NCBI GenBank assembly: GCA_902617285.1
Contig: CACMVZ010000001.1
Location: forward strand, 1-64,000
Reading direction: 5' to 3'
DNA length: 64,000 nucleotides
Source: an uncultured Bacteroidota bacterium
Lineage (GTDB): Bacteria > Bacteroidota > Bacteroidia > Flavobacteriales > Flavobacteriaceae
Under the pieces are notes generated by a model. That model worked only from the letters and a program-made list of their open reading frames with translations, was not told the DNA's origin and made no database searches. Positions within the stretch are counted from its first letter, which is position 1. Every line of letters starts with the position of its first letter. Of the stretch, positions 1-8,496 are shown one piece after another. A program made the translations under genes and the position numbers.

Positions 1-47
1 AATGGAATATTCTCAAGAGTTAAAAGTTTCTTTAAAAGAAAATAAAG

Positions 48-132
48 TGCCTACGACTGGACTCGAACCAGCACTCGAAAAATTCGAACTACCCCCTCAA
101 GGTAGCGTGTATACCAATTTCACCACGTAGGC
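48..132 (-). tRNA. tRNA-Leu (anticodon GAG)
   Basis: Read on the minus strand this folds into a class II tRNA of 85 nt: 7-bp acceptor stem GCCTACG/CGTAGGC with discriminator A, a D-arm, an anticodon stem CTACC/GGTAG around loop TTGAGGG (anticodon GAG), a long variable arm as expected for Leu, and a T-arm with GGTTCGAGTCC. The CCA end is not encoded. It lies 18 bp downstream of tRNA-Lys and is probably cotranscribed with it. Confidence 0.95.
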
Positions 133-150
133 TTCAAAATGTTAGGGTAG

Positions 151-223
151 TGACCTGGCTGGGGCTCGAACCCAGGACCCTCTCCTTAAAAGGGAGATGC
201 TCTACCAACTGAGCTACCAGGTC
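151..223 (-). tRNA. tRNA-Lys (anticodon TTT)
   Basis: A 73-nt cloverleaf on the minus strand: acceptor GACCTGG/CCAGGTC with discriminator A, D-arm with AGCTCAGTTGGTAGAGC, anticodon stem TCTCC/GGAGA around loop CTTTTAA (anticodon TTT), and T-arm with GGGTTCGAGCCC. CCA is not encoded. A consensus Bacteroidota promoter sits just upstream, and tRNA-Leu follows. Confidence 0.96.
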
Positions 224-235
224 TAAAAAAGAGGT

Positions 236-265
236 CAAATATACATTGAATTATTCATTATACAA
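236..265 (-). promoter_or_regulatory. Bacteroidota-type promoter for the tRNA-Lys/tRNA-Leu unit
   Basis: On the minus strand a -33 TTG (263-265) is followed by exactly 19 bases and then TATATTTG (236-243), matching the known Bacteroidota housekeeping consensus TTG-N17-23-TAnnTTTG. Transcription would start about 7 bases before the tRNA-Lys 5' end, which suits a tRNA operon. This is one of two sites in the window where both elements fit. Confidence 0.75.
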
Positions 266-280
266 TCATCTTTTTTATTA

Positions 281-288
281 TAAATTTG
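281..288 (+). promoter_or_regulatory. -7 box upstream of shikimate kinase
   Basis: TAAATTTG matches TAnnTTTG. I see no TTG at the proper distance upstream. If used, transcription begins within a few bases of the first ATG (296), giving a leaderless or nearly leaderless mRNA. Confidence 0.4.
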
Positions 289-295
289 TTAATCT

Positions 296-817
296 ATGAT
301 GGATACAATTTTTCTAATTGGTTATATGGGTTCGGGTAAAACAGTGGTTGGTAGATCATTGTCAAAATCAATTAATTATAATTTTTATGATTTAGATAAA
401 TTTATTGAACTAAATGAAAAAAAATCTATATCAGAAATTTTTACCCATAAAAATGAAGTTTATTTTAGAGAAATTGAGTCTAAGTATCTTAATCAATTAA
501 TTTCAATAAAAGAAAAAAAAATAATATCTACTGGGGGTGGGACTCCATGTTATTCAAATAATATTGAATTAATTAATAATAATTCAGTTTCAATTTATTT
601 AAAAGCATCTGTAGACACATTAGTTAAAAGGTTAAAAGACGCCAAAATAAACAGACCACTTATTTCACATCTAAAGGATAGGAATGAATTAAAAGATTTT
701 ATTAGTAAACATCTTTTTGAGAGAAATTATTTTTATGAAAAGGCAAAAATCAAGATTAAAACTGATGATCTTAAATTAAGTGAAATAACTAATTTAATAA
801 TTGGTTCTTTAGCTTAA
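296..817 (+). CDS. aroK: shikimate kinase
   Basis: Phosphorylates shikimate with ATP to shikimate 3-phosphate in the chorismate pathway, in the cytoplasm. Visible are the P-loop GYMGSGKT (residues 9-16), the shikimate-contacting Asp32/Asp34 and Arg58, the GGG turn (80-82) and lid Arg120 (RPL). The length of 173 aa is normal for the family. Two adjacent ATGs (296, 299) compete for the start; the -7 box at 281-288 suits either. The 3' end overlaps the convergent phosphoribosyltransferase gene by 9 bp. The other chorismate-pathway gene here, aroC, is 59 kb away, so the pathway genes are scattered rather than in one operon. Confidence 0.95.
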   Translation: MMDTIFLIGYMGSGKTVVGRSLSKSINYNFYDLDKFIELNEKKSISEIFTHKNEVYFREIESKYLNQLISIKEKKIISTGGGTPCYSNNIELINNNSVSIYLKASVDTLVKRLKDAKINRPLISHLKDRNELKDFISKHLFERNYFYEKAKIKIKTDDLKLSEITNLIIGSLA

Positions 818-1318
818 ATAGAAGTTTATTTCTCCATTTTTTTCTATTATTAAATTGATTGTTTCATCTACAGATGTTGATAAACTTATACCTGAGAAAT
901 CAATTTTTACAGGAAAAAGTGTTTGATCTCTATTTACAATAACAACAGTTTTAATTTTCTTTGGTTTATGTTTTATCAAATTACTAATTACAGATTGCAT
1001 TGTAATTCCTGATTGTAACACATCATCAATAATTAAAATTGATTTTCCTTCGATATCAAATTCTTTATCAAAATCTATGGATTCAGTTGGATTTCCTTTG
1101 TCTAGTATGACTTGAATTAATTCAGTTTTTAAATCCGATCTTTTCTCTATGTTTTTTATAATTTTTTGGGCAATAGTATGACCGTTATTGGAAATACCAA
1201 ATAATTTAACTTTAGACTCCTCAAAATTGTCCTCAATTATTTGAAGAGCTATTCTCTGAATTTTTTTAGAAATATCCGAATTATTTAGAATTAAATTTTT
1301 TGATGAATAGTTTTTCAT
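809..1318 (-). CDS. type I phosphoribosyltransferase (PyrR/purine PRTase-like)
   Basis: A 169-residue protein with the PRPP-binding signature ILIIDDVLQSGIT (about residues 94-106): a hydrophobic strand, two Asp, then the phosphate loop. The family transfers phosphoribosyl from PRPP to a base; the base is not evident here. The size and flexible-loop region (about 70-85) resemble PyrR and hypoxanthine/uracil PRTases. I recall this gene beside shikimate kinase in flavobacteria, but the pairing does not tell the substrate. It is monocistronic, convergent with aroK (9 bp overlap) and divergent from the FKBP-like lipoprotein gene. The substrate is left open. Confidence 0.85.
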   Translation of the reverse strand: MKNYSSKNLILNNSDISKKIQRIALQIIEDNFEESKVKLFGISNNGHTIAQKIIKNIEKRSDLKTELIQVILDKGNPTESIDFDKEFDIEGKSILIIDDVLQSGITMQSVISNLIKHKPKKIKTVVIVNRDQTLFPVKIDFSGISLSTSVDETINLIIEKNGEINFYLS

Positions 1319-1355
1319 TTCATTTTTTTCATTAACTAAAAACTAACTAATGTTG

Positions 1356-1363
1356 TATATTCG
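1356..1363 (+). promoter_or_regulatory. possible -7 box for the FKBP-like lipoprotein gene
   Basis: TATATTCG has one mismatch to TAnnTTTG and sits 9 bases before the ATG at 1373. No well-spaced TTG is visible. The call is weak and rests on position. Confidence 0.3.
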
Positions 1364-1372
1364 CACTAAATT

Positions 1373-2248
1373 ATGAAGAATAAATTACTTGTAATATTTT
1401 CCCTTTTTGTTTTTGTTGTTCAATGTAAAAAAGACGATGATGATGATTCTTTTATTGTTAGAGATTATAGTGAACAAGTTCAAGTTGATCAAGAATTGCT
1501 TGAAAACTTTATGCAGACTCATACATATAATTATGAAGATTTTAACAATCAATTAAATTTTGATATTAGAATTGATACAATTACGGAATACAACTCCACA
1601 AAGCCATCTTTATTAGATTTAGCTAAAATTCAAACAATAGACGTTCAAAACTCTGAAGGAGAGAGTATATCTCATAATCTTTATTACATAATTGCAAGAG
1701 AAGGATCTAATCAAAATATTTCAATTGTAGATTCAGTATATGTCGCATATGAAGGTAAACTAATTGACGGATTCACATTTGACAAAAATAAATTTCCTAT
1801 TTGGCTAGATATGGCAAATACAATTGAGGGATTTAGAGAAGGAGTCTCAAAATTAAAAACAGGTTTTTATGACGAAAATCAAGATGGAACAATTAATTAT
1901 AAATCATTTGGAGTTGGGATATTTTTTATGCCATCTGGAATAGGGTATTATGAAAATTCAACATCAACATTACCAGAATATTCTCCATTAATTTTTAGTG
2001 TTAAACTAATGTCACATACTGATACAGATCATGATAATGACGGTATAAAATCTATATTAGAGGATATTGATGGTGATGGTAAACCATTTGGAGATGATAC
2101 TGATGGAGATAGATTATGGAATATGTATGACTCTGATGATGATGGTGACGGAATATTAACTATAGATGAAATTGATAAGAATGATGATTTAATTATTGAT
2201 GATACTGATGATGACGGAGTGCCAGATTATCTAGATCCAAACAATTAA
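1373..2248 (+). CDS. FKBP-type peptidyl-prolyl isomerase-like surface lipoprotein with Ca-binding repeats
   Basis: The 291-aa protein starts with a lipoprotein signal peptide (lipidated Cys18, ...FVVQC) followed directly by KKDDDDD. A Lys/Asp-rich stretch right after the Cys is the known export signal that sends Bacteroidota lipoproteins to the cell surface. Residues about 115-213 resemble an FKBP domain (VAYEGKL...DGFTFDK; FREGVSKLKTG; a strand ending FSVKLMSH). Residues 216-289 are a run of acidic DxDxDG repeats like thrombospondin type 3 Ca2+-binding repeats. Isomerase activity is not assured, because the aromatic pocket cannot be checked by eye. Its 3' end overlaps the convergent barrel-protein gene by 4 bp. 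Confidence 0.75.
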   Translation: MKNKLLVIFSLFVFVVQCKKDDDDDSFIVRDYSEQVQVDQELLENFMQTHTYNYEDFNNQLNFDIRIDTITEYNSTKPSLLDLAKIQTIDVQNSEGESISHNLYYIIAREGSNQNISIVDSVYVAYEGKLIDGFTFDKNKFPIWLDMANTIEGFREGVSKLKTGFYDENQDGTINYKSFGVGIFFMPSGIGYYENSTSTLPEYSPLIFSVKLMSHTDTDHDNDGIKSILEDIDGDGKPFGDDTDGDRLWNMYDSDDDGDGILTIDEIDKNDDLIIDDTDDDGVPDYLDPNN

Positions 2249-2910
2249 TTACTTTTTTTAAACAACCCATAGGGAATATCGTATGATATGTTTAATGATA
2301 ATTTGTTAGTTGTTAAATCAACATTTGCATCTTTTAAATTCACCCCATTAGCATTTATAATAAGAACTTCTTTAGAATTAAGTCCTCTCTCATATCTTAG
2401 ACCAACACTAATAGATTTTATCTTTACCCTTGACCCCAATAAAACACTGACAGAGTATTTATCTTTAATCTCATCTAAATTAAAATTACTAGATTCGGAT
2501 AGACTGTATTTAAATGATGGCCCCCCAAAAATACTTAATGGACCTAAAACTTTATAACCAAAAATAATAGGAAGTTGAAGATCACTTGATTTATATGAAT
2601 GTTCTGCAATTTCAATTGATTCATTGTTTTGAATTGCAGAAGCATTTTTGGATTTTGAAAAAATTAAATTTAATTCAGGTCGTATGTAGAATGTAATTAG
2701 ATCTATTTCTGTAAAAATACCAAATTGAAAACCAGTTGAATTTTTAATATCCAAGTTGTAGTCATCAATTTTAGTTTTTAAATTTTCTATTGAACCAAAA
2801 TTATCATCATTTATTCCAAAATTTATTCCAAAATTTCCTTGACTAAAGAGTGAGCCAGAAAAAAATAGAATTAACAAACTAATTTTAAAAATTAAATTAA
2901 TATTTTTCAC
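2245..2910 (-). CDS. small outer-membrane beta-barrel protein
   Basis: The 221-aa protein has a signal peptide ending ...GSLFS before Gln24, then alternating hydrophobic strands with Gly/aromatic ends (GFQFGIFTEIDL, LPIIFGYKVLGPLSIFGGPSF, SVGLRYERGL, LSLNISYDIPYGLF). This fits the 8-strand 'outer membrane protein beta-barrel' family common in Bacteroidota. The function is unknown; such proteins are structural or adhesive. It begins 2 bp after the transketolase C-subunit stop codon, so it is the last gene of a tktN-tktC-barrel operon, though no functional link to transketolase is apparent. Confidence 0.75.
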   Translation of the reverse strand: MKNINLIFKISLLILFFSGSLFSQGNFGINFGINDDNFGSIENLKTKIDDYNLDIKNSTGFQFGIFTEIDLITFYIRPELNLIFSKSKNASAIQNNESIEIAEHSYKSSDLQLPIIFGYKVLGPLSIFGGPSFKYSLSESSNFNLDEIKDKYSVSVLLGSRVKIKSISVGLRYERGLNSKEVLIINANGVNLKDANVDLTTNKLSLNISYDIPYGLFKKSN

Positions 2911-2912
2911 AA

Positions 2913-3869
2913 CTATCTTTTTCTTTTTAAGACATCAATAACTGATTTAGTTATTGAAGTACTATTTAATCCATATTTGTTCATTAAATCTGAAGGAGTT
3001 CCTGATTCACCGAATGTATCTCTAGTCCCGATAAATTCTTGAGGTGATGGAAATTTCGTGGTAATTAACCTAGAAATGCTCTCTCCAAGTCCACCAAATA
3101 TATTATGTTCTTCAGCTGAGACCAAACATCCGGTTTTAGAAACTGATTCAAGTATAATATCTTCATCCAAAGGTTTAATTGTATGTATATTGATCACCTC
3201 AACGCTTATACCCTTTTTTTCTAACTCAGTTGATGCTTCAAGCGATTCCCATACTAAATGACCTGTTGCAACAATTGTGACATCTAATCCTTCTTTTAGC
3301 AAAATACCTTTTCCAATATTAAAACCATCTGTTACTGACGTAAAGTTTGGTACTTTAGGTCTTCCAAACCTTAAATAAACTGGACCATCAAAATTTGAAA
3401 TTCCAGTTGTTGCTAATTTTGTTTGATTAAAATCACAAGTATTAATAACAGTCATACCAGGTAACATTTTCATTAATCCAATATCTTCAAGTATTTGGTG
3501 TGTCGCACCATCCTCACCTAAGGTTATACCTGCATGAGAAGCACAAATTTTTACATTTTTATTTGAGTACGCTACAGACTGTCTAATTTGATCATATACT
3601 CTACCAGTTGAGAAATTTGCAAACGTACCAGTATATGGGATTTTACCTCCAGTGGCTAAACCCGCTGCTAATCCAATCATATTTGCTTCTGCAATTCCAG
3701 TTTGAAAAAACCTATTTGGGTTTTCTTTGGCAAAAACTTCCATCTTTAATGACCCAGTTAAATCAGCACACAGAGCAACAACCTCTTTATTTGTTCTACC
3801 GAGTTCTGTTAAACCTTCTCCAAAGCCTGATCTTGTATCTTTACTCCCTTGGTTTATATATTTTTCCAT
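2913..3869 (-). CDS. transketolase, C-terminal subunit
   Basis: One half of a split transketolase, which moves two-carbon ketol units between sugar phosphates in the pentose phosphate pathway using thiamine diphosphate (TPP). This 318-aa part has the pyrimidine-binding domain with the catalytic Glu61 in TGIAEANMIG, which activates the cofactor, and the C-terminal transketolase domain (VATGHLVWESLEA; VSAEEHNIFGGLGE). It starts 1 bp after the stop of the N-terminal subunit, which implies translational coupling. Split transketolases of this size are well known in many bacteria, so the split is not a mutation. The distantly related DXP synthase is also TPP-dependent but is a single long chain. 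Confidence 0.93.
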   Translation of the reverse strand: MEKYINQGSKDTRSGFGEGLTELGRTNKEVVALCADLTGSLKMEVFAKENPNRFFQTGIAEANMIGLAAGLATGGKIPYTGTFANFSTGRVYDQIRQSVAYSNKNVKICASHAGITLGEDGATHQILEDIGLMKMLPGMTVINTCDFNQTKLATTGISNFDGPVYLRFGRPKVPNFTSVTDGFNIGKGILLKEGLDVTIVATGHLVWESLEASTELEKKGISVEVINIHTIKPLDEDIILESVSKTGCLVSAEEHNIFGGLGESISRLITTKFPSPQEFIGTRDTFGESGTPSDLMNKYGLNSTSITKSVIDVLKRKR

Positions 3870-3870
3870 A

Positions 3871-4698
3871 TTAATAATCTCCTATTGTTTCAGGGTTCTG
3901 GCTAAGTGCTATTTCTAGTTGTTCATCATTAGGAGCTTTTCCGTGCCAATCATGTGTATGCATCATGAAATCAACTCCGTTACCCATTACTGTTTTCATT
4001 AAAACAACAATTGGTTTTCCTTTGAAAGTTTTTTCTTTAGCATTACTAATTACTTTATATATTTCATCTAATGAATTACCATCCTTAATTTCAAGTACTT
4101 CCCAGCCAAATGATTCTAATTTCAAATTAAGATTTCCTATATCAAGAACATCTTTTGTAGATCCATCAATTTGCTGCCCATTTAAGTCAACAGTGACAAT
4201 AATATTATCTACGTTTTTTGCAGCAGCAAACATAAATGCTTCCCAATTTTGACCTTCTTGAAGTTCACCATCTCCTGTCAAGACATAAACTATTGAGTCA
4301 TCATTATTTAATTTTTTTGATAGGGCAACACCAATACCGACTGATAGGCCCTGACCAAGAGATCCGGAGGATATATTTACCCCTGGTAATCCATCATGGT
4401 TAGTTGGATGACCTTGAAGCCTTGAATCAATTTTTCTAAATGTATTTAGTTCATTAATATCAAAATGACCAGTTCGAGCTAGGATGCTATAATAAACGGG
4501 AGAAATATGTCCATTTGAAAGGATAAAAACATCTTTATTTATTTGATCTGAACCAATATTTAAAATTCTTTTATAGAGGGTTACAAAAAACTCAACACAT
4601 CCTAATGAACCTCCAGGGTGTCCAGAATTTACATTGTGAACCATCCTAAGAATATCTCTCCTTATTTGGATAACAAGATTTTTTAAATCTGTATTCAT
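3871..4698 (-). CDS. transketolase, N-terminal (TPP-binding) subunit
   Basis: The N-terminal half of the split transketolase. With the start at 4698 the protein has 275 aa and begins MNTDLKNLVIQ, as homologues do; an upstream in-frame ATG at 4734 would add 12 unconserved residues. Seen: HPGGS (His27) for substrate phosphate, SNGHISP (His64), the TPP/Mg motif GDG at 142-144 with the partner Asn173, and GSLGQGLS (112-119). First gene of the tktN-tktC-barrel operon and divergent from the lptG-like gene. Confidence 0.93.
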   Translation of the reverse strand: MNTDLKNLVIQIRRDILRMVHNVNSGHPGGSLGCVEFFVTLYKRILNIGSDQINKDVFILSNGHISPVYYSILARTGHFDINELNTFRKIDSRLQGHPTNHDGLPGVNISSGSLGQGLSVGIGVALSKKLNNDDSIVYVLTGDGELQEGQNWEAFMFAAAKNVDNIIVTVDLNGQQIDGSTKDVLDIGNLNLKLESFGWEVLEIKDGNSLDEIYKVISNAKEKTFKGKPIVVLMKTVMGNGVDFMMHTHDWHGKAPNDEQLEIALSQNPETIGDY

Positions 4699-4806
4699 TT
4701 TGAGTAAATGTAGGGTTATACTCATGACTATCAAAATTCTTTAATTTATTTTTATCATAATTTTTATGTAAATAATTAACAATTATTTTTTCTTTTATTT
4801 AATTTT

Positions 4807-4814
4807 TAATTTTG
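4807..4814 (+). promoter_or_regulatory. -7 box upstream of the LptG-like gene
   Basis: TAATTTTG matches TAnnTTTG and ends 4 bases before the ATG at 4819, so any transcript from it would be essentially leaderless. No spaced TTG is seen upstream. Confidence 0.3.
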
Positions 4815-4818
4815 GTGA

Positions 4819-5886
4819 ATGAATATTTTAGATAAGTACATTATAAAGAATTATTTAGGTACGTTTTTTGTAATGTTTGGGCTTTTTATTCCAATAGGTA
4901 TAATGGTTGATTTTGCTGAAAAAATTGACAAATTCAGAGAAAATGAAGTTCCTGCTGAACAAATAATTTATTATTATATTGACTTTATATGGTATTTTGG
5001 TAGTCAGCTTTATCCAATTTTCTTATTCCTTGCCGTAATTTGGTTCACTTCAAGACTTGCTAATAATACTGAAATAACTGCTATTTTATCTTCTGGTATC
5101 TCTTTTCAAAGATTAATGAGGCCCTATTTTATTTCTGCAGGGATCATTGTATCTCTTGCGCTAATATCTGTCATGTTCATAGTACCAAAATCTAATGCTA
5201 GTTTCAATGAGTTTATTTCAGAATATGTAAAGCAAGAGGACAAAAGAGTCACTTCAAGATTATTTAAGCAAATAAATGAAAATGAATTTATTTATGTAAG
5301 TAGTTATGATCCAAAAAGAAAAAGAGGACTAAATTTTACATTAGAAAGTTTTAATGGAAACAAACTTAGCCACAAAATAATGGCTACAACAATCAGGTGG
5401 GATGACTCAATTTTTCGTTTATCAAATTATGTAAAGAGAGATATAATCGATGATGCTGAAGTAATTCAAAAAGTTACAAGAAAGGATACGTTACTTACTT
5501 TTGATATCGATGATCTTGCACCACTAAACTATGTTGCGGAAACGCTTAATTTTTTTGAGCTAAATAAACTCATTAGATATGAAAAAAAGGCAGGTTCTCC
5601 ATTAATAAACTCTCATCTATTAGTAAGACATAAAAGATATACTATCCCATTTTCATGTTTTATTCTTACAATTATTGCTCTTTCAGTATCATCCATTAAA
5701 AGAAGAGGTGGAACAGGAACTAATTTAGCAATTGGGGTTTCATTAGGGTTCTTGTTTATTTTTCTTGATAAGATATTTGGTGTATTAGTAATTAAATCAA
5801 ATTTTTCTCCAGCTCTAGCATCATGGGGTATACTTTTTATCTTTTTGAGTATTGCACTTTTATTATTAAAAAGAGCTATTAGATAG
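4819..5886 (+). CDS. LptF/LptG family permease of the LPS export system
   Basis: An inner-membrane subunit of the ABC machine (LptB2FG) that extracts lipopolysaccharide and feeds it to the Lpt bridge. The 355-aa protein has three N-terminal membrane helices (about 15-35, 60-80, 98-122), a periplasmic beta-rich domain (about 125-270) and three C-terminal helices (about 275-293, 303-320, 332-350), the YjgP/YjgQ layout. The opening MNILDKYIIKNYLGTFF is typical. I cannot separate LptF from LptG by eye; LptG-like is my lean. The accA gene follows 36 bp later on the same strand. Confidence 0.87.
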   Translation: MNILDKYIIKNYLGTFFVMFGLFIPIGIMVDFAEKIDKFRENEVPAEQIIYYYIDFIWYFGSQLYPIFLFLAVIWFTSRLANNTEITAILSSGISFQRLMRPYFISAGIIVSLALISVMFIVPKSNASFNEFISEYVKQEDKRVTSRLFKQINENEFIYVSSYDPKRKRGLNFTLESFNGNKLSHKIMATTIRWDDSIFRLSNYVKRDIIDDAEVIQKVTRKDTLLTFDIDDLAPLNYVAETLNFFELNKLIRYEKKAGSPLINSHLLVRHKRYTIPFSCFILTIIALSVSSIKRRGGTGTNLAIGVSLGFLFIFLDKIFGVLVIKSNFSPALASWGILFIFLSIALLLLKRAIR

Positions 5887-5922
5887 ATAATTTAATTAAC
5901 CTATATTTATAAAAATTTTATT

Positions 5923-6876
5923 ATGGAGTTTTTAGATTTCGAAGTTCCTGTAAAAGAAGTTTTAGATCAAATAGATAAATGTAAATCTATTGAAAATGAG
6001 AGTGATGTTGATGTTACCAAAACTTTTAATCTCCTTCAAAAAAAATTAGTTGAAACAAAAAAGGATATCTATAAGAATCTTTCAGCATGGCAAAGAGTTC
6101 AGCTTTCTAGGCATCCTAATAGACCTTATGCGTTAGACTACATTAATAATATTTGTGGAGCTTCTTTTCTTGAACTTCATGGTGATAGAAATGTTAAGGA
6201 TGATAAAGCAATGATTGGTGGTCTTGGAAAAATAAATGATCAAACCATCATGTTAATTGGAACACAAAAAGGGTACAATACAAAAACTCGACAATTTAGA
6301 AATTTTGGAATGGCAAACCCCGAGGGATATAGGAAAGCCCTAAGGCTTATGAAAAAGGCAGAAAAGTTCAATATTCCTATTGTTACTTTAATTGATACAC
6401 CAGGGGCCTACCCTGGAATGGAAGCTGAGGAAAGGGGTCAGGGGGAGGCTATCGCTAGAAATATTTATGAAATGATGAATATTAAAGTTCCAATTATATG
6501 TATTGTAATAGGTGAAGGAGCTTCAGGTGGTGCTTTAGGGATTGGTGTTGGAGATAAAGTTATGATGCTTGAGAACACATGGTACTCTGTCATTTCCCCT
6601 GAGTCTTGTTCTTCAATTCTTTGGAGAAGCTGGGAATTTAAAGAGTCTGCTGCTGATTCATTAAAATTAACTGCTGATGATATGTTAAAGAACAAGTTAA
6701 TTGATAAAATTATAAAAGAGCCTCTTGGTGGTGCTCATTATGATCCTATTATGACATATAATTCTGTCAAAGAAAATATTGTCAAATCTATACAAGAGAT
6801 TAATTCATTGCCTCCAGATAAAATGATTTTAAAAAGGAGAAAAAAATTTACTTCTATAGGTAAGTTTAAATCTTAA
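5923..6876 (+). CDS. accA: acetyl-CoA carboxylase carboxyltransferase alpha subunit
   Basis: With AccD it moves the carboxyl group from biotin on AccB to acetyl-CoA, making malonyl-CoA for fatty acid synthesis. The 317-aa chain matches the usual length. Crotonase-fold landmarks are present: [20 protein letters not shown] (about 157-175) and the oxyanion loop [14 protein letters not shown] (198-211), then [13 protein letters not shown]. It lies 36 bp after the LptG-like gene and 111 bp before dnaB. No accB, accC or accD gene is in this window. Confidence 0.96.
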   Translation: MEFLDFEVPVKEVLDQIDKCKSIENESDVDVTKTFNLLQKKLVETKKDIYKNLSAWQRVQLSRHPNRPYALDYINNICGASFLELHGDRNVKDDKAMIGGLGKINDQTIMLIGTQKGYNTKTRQFRNFGMANPEGYRKALRLMKKAEKFNIPIVTLIDTPGAYPGMEAEERGQGEAIARNIYEMMNIKVPIICIVIGEGASGGALGIGVGDKVMMLENTWYSVISPESCSSILWRSWEFKESAADSLKLTADDMLKNKLIDKIIKEPLGGAHYDPIMTYNSVKENIVKSIQEINSLPPDKMILKRRKKFTSIGKFKS

Positions 6877-6987
6877 TTTTACTATTAACAAAATTCTATA
6901 CTTATCAACAAACTTATGTTTAAAGATTTATTTTAAATACAATTAGGTTTTTAGGTTTTAAAAATTGTTTTTCCATACTTTTACTTA

Positions 6988-8496
6988 ATGGAAAAAAGAA
7001 ATCCTCTAAAAATATATGAAACTGAAAATCAACAAATAGTAAGTCTATCAGATGGCAAGATACCTCCACAGGCTATTGATTTAGAGGAGGCTGTAATTGG
7101 AGCAATGTTAATTGATGAAAAAGGAGTTAATGAAGTAATAGACATTCTATCTCCAGATATTTTTTATAAGAAATCTCATCAGCTCATTTTTGAGTCTATT
7201 CAAAGACTATTTAGAGAGTCTGAGCCAATAGATTTATTGACTGTTTCTGCTGATCTAAAAAAGAATAAAAATTTTGAAATTGTTGGGGGTGATTTTTATT
7301 TAATTAACCTTTCACAAAAGGTTTCTTCATCAGCTCATATTGAGTATCATTCTAGAATTATTCAGCAAAAATATATTCAAAGAAAACTAATATCAATATC
7401 TAATGAAATTATCCAAAAATCATATAATGAAAGTACGGATGTTTTAGATTTATTAGATGAAGCTGAGTCTAAATTATATGATATTGCTCAAAATAACATT
7501 AAAGGATCATCTGAAACTGCTCAGAATCTTGTAATCCAAGCCAAAAACAGAATTGAAGAAATTGGAAATAGAGAAGGTTCTCTTAGTGGAATATCAACTG
7601 GGTTTGAAAAACTGGATAGATTGACATCAGGTTGGCAGCCAAGTGATTTAATTATTGTTGCTGCCAGGCCAGGTATGGGTAAAACTGCATTAGCATTATC
7701 AATGGCTAGAAACATATCTGTACAAAAGAAAATTCCTGTAGCATTTTTCTCTCTTGAGATGTCATCAGTCCAGCTTATAACTAGACTTATCTCAGCCGAA
7801 ACTGGCCTCTCTTCAGATAAATTAAGAACTGGTAAGCTTGCACCACATGAGTGGCAACAATTAAATGTAAAAGTATCAGATCTTGAGTCAGCTCCTCTAT
7901 ATATTGATGACAGTGCTGCGCTAACTATTTTTGAGCTAAGAGCAAAAGCTAGAAGGCTTGCATCTGCTCATGATATTAAGTTAATTGTAATAGATTATCT
8001 TCAATTAATGAATATAGGGTCTTCTAATAAAGCAGGTAATAGAGAACAGGAAATATCAACAATTTCTAGAAATCTCAAAGCATTAGCAAAAGAATTAAAC
8101 ATACCTGTTATTGCATTGTCTCAGCTTTCAAGAGCAGTAGAAACAAGAGGTGGTACTAAAAGACCTATACTTTCTGATCTTAGGGAATCTGGAGCAATTG
8201 AGCAAGATGCAGATATTGTATCATTCCTATATAGACCTGAATATTATGGAATTACAGAATGGGATGATGATATGAAAACACCTTCTGAGGGTCAAGGCGA
8301 GTTTATCGTAGCAAAGCATAGAAATGGTGCTCTAGATTCAATCAAACTTAAATTTGTTGCTAACCTTGGAAAATTTGAAGATATTGATAGTTTTGATTCT
8401 CCTTTTGAATTTCAATCAAAGCTAAACACAGATAATAAATTAAGTGACTTTAGTGAGCCGTCAAATAGAAATGACGACGAAGATGTTCCATTCTAA
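6988..8496 (+). CDS. dnaB: replicative DNA helicase DnaB
   Basis: Hexameric 5'-3' helicase that unwinds DNA at the replication fork. The 502-aa protein has the DnaB N-terminal helical domain (about 25-125) and the RecA-like motor domain with Walker A AARPGMGKT (225-233), Walker B LIVIDYLQLM (about 331-340), and the later motifs SQLSRAVETR and SGAIEQDADIV. No intein is present. The acidic C-terminal tail ends DDEDVPF. The stop codon directly abuts the stop of the convergent prfB gene. Confidence 0.97.
   Translation: MEKRNPLKIYETENQQIVSLSDGKIPPQAIDLEEAVIGAMLIDEKGVNEVIDILSPDIFYKKSHQLIFESIQRLFRESEPIDLLTVSADLKKNKNFEIVGGDFYLINLSQKVSSSAHIEYHSRIIQQKYIQRKLISISNEIIQKSYNESTDVLDLLDEAESKLYDIAQNNIKGSSETAQNLVIQAKNRIEEIGNREGSLSGISTGFEKLDRLTSGWQPSDLIIVAARPGMGKTALALSMARNISVQKKIPVAFFSLEMSSVQLITRLISAETGLSSDKLRTGKLAPHEWQQLNVKVSDLESAPLYIDDSAALTIFELRAKARRLASAHDIKLIVIDYLQLMNIGSSNKAGNREQEISTISRNLKALAKELNIPVIALSQLSRAVETRGGTKRPILSDLRESGAIEQDADIVSFLYRPEYYGITEWDDDMKTPSEGQGEFIVAKHRNGALDSIKLKFVANLGKFEDIDSFDSPFEFQSKLNTDNKLSDFSEPSNRNDDEDVPF

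Noticed and set aside
27-42. Hairpin-like TTTCTTT/AAAGAAA downstream of tRNA-Leu
   Set aside because: All pairs but one are A-T and the loop would be about one base, so it cannot form a stable terminator.
6902-6910. DnaA-box-like TTATCAACA upstream of dnaB
   Set aside because: It has one mismatch to TTATNCACA, is single, and has no cluster of further boxes or dnaA gene. I do not call an origin.
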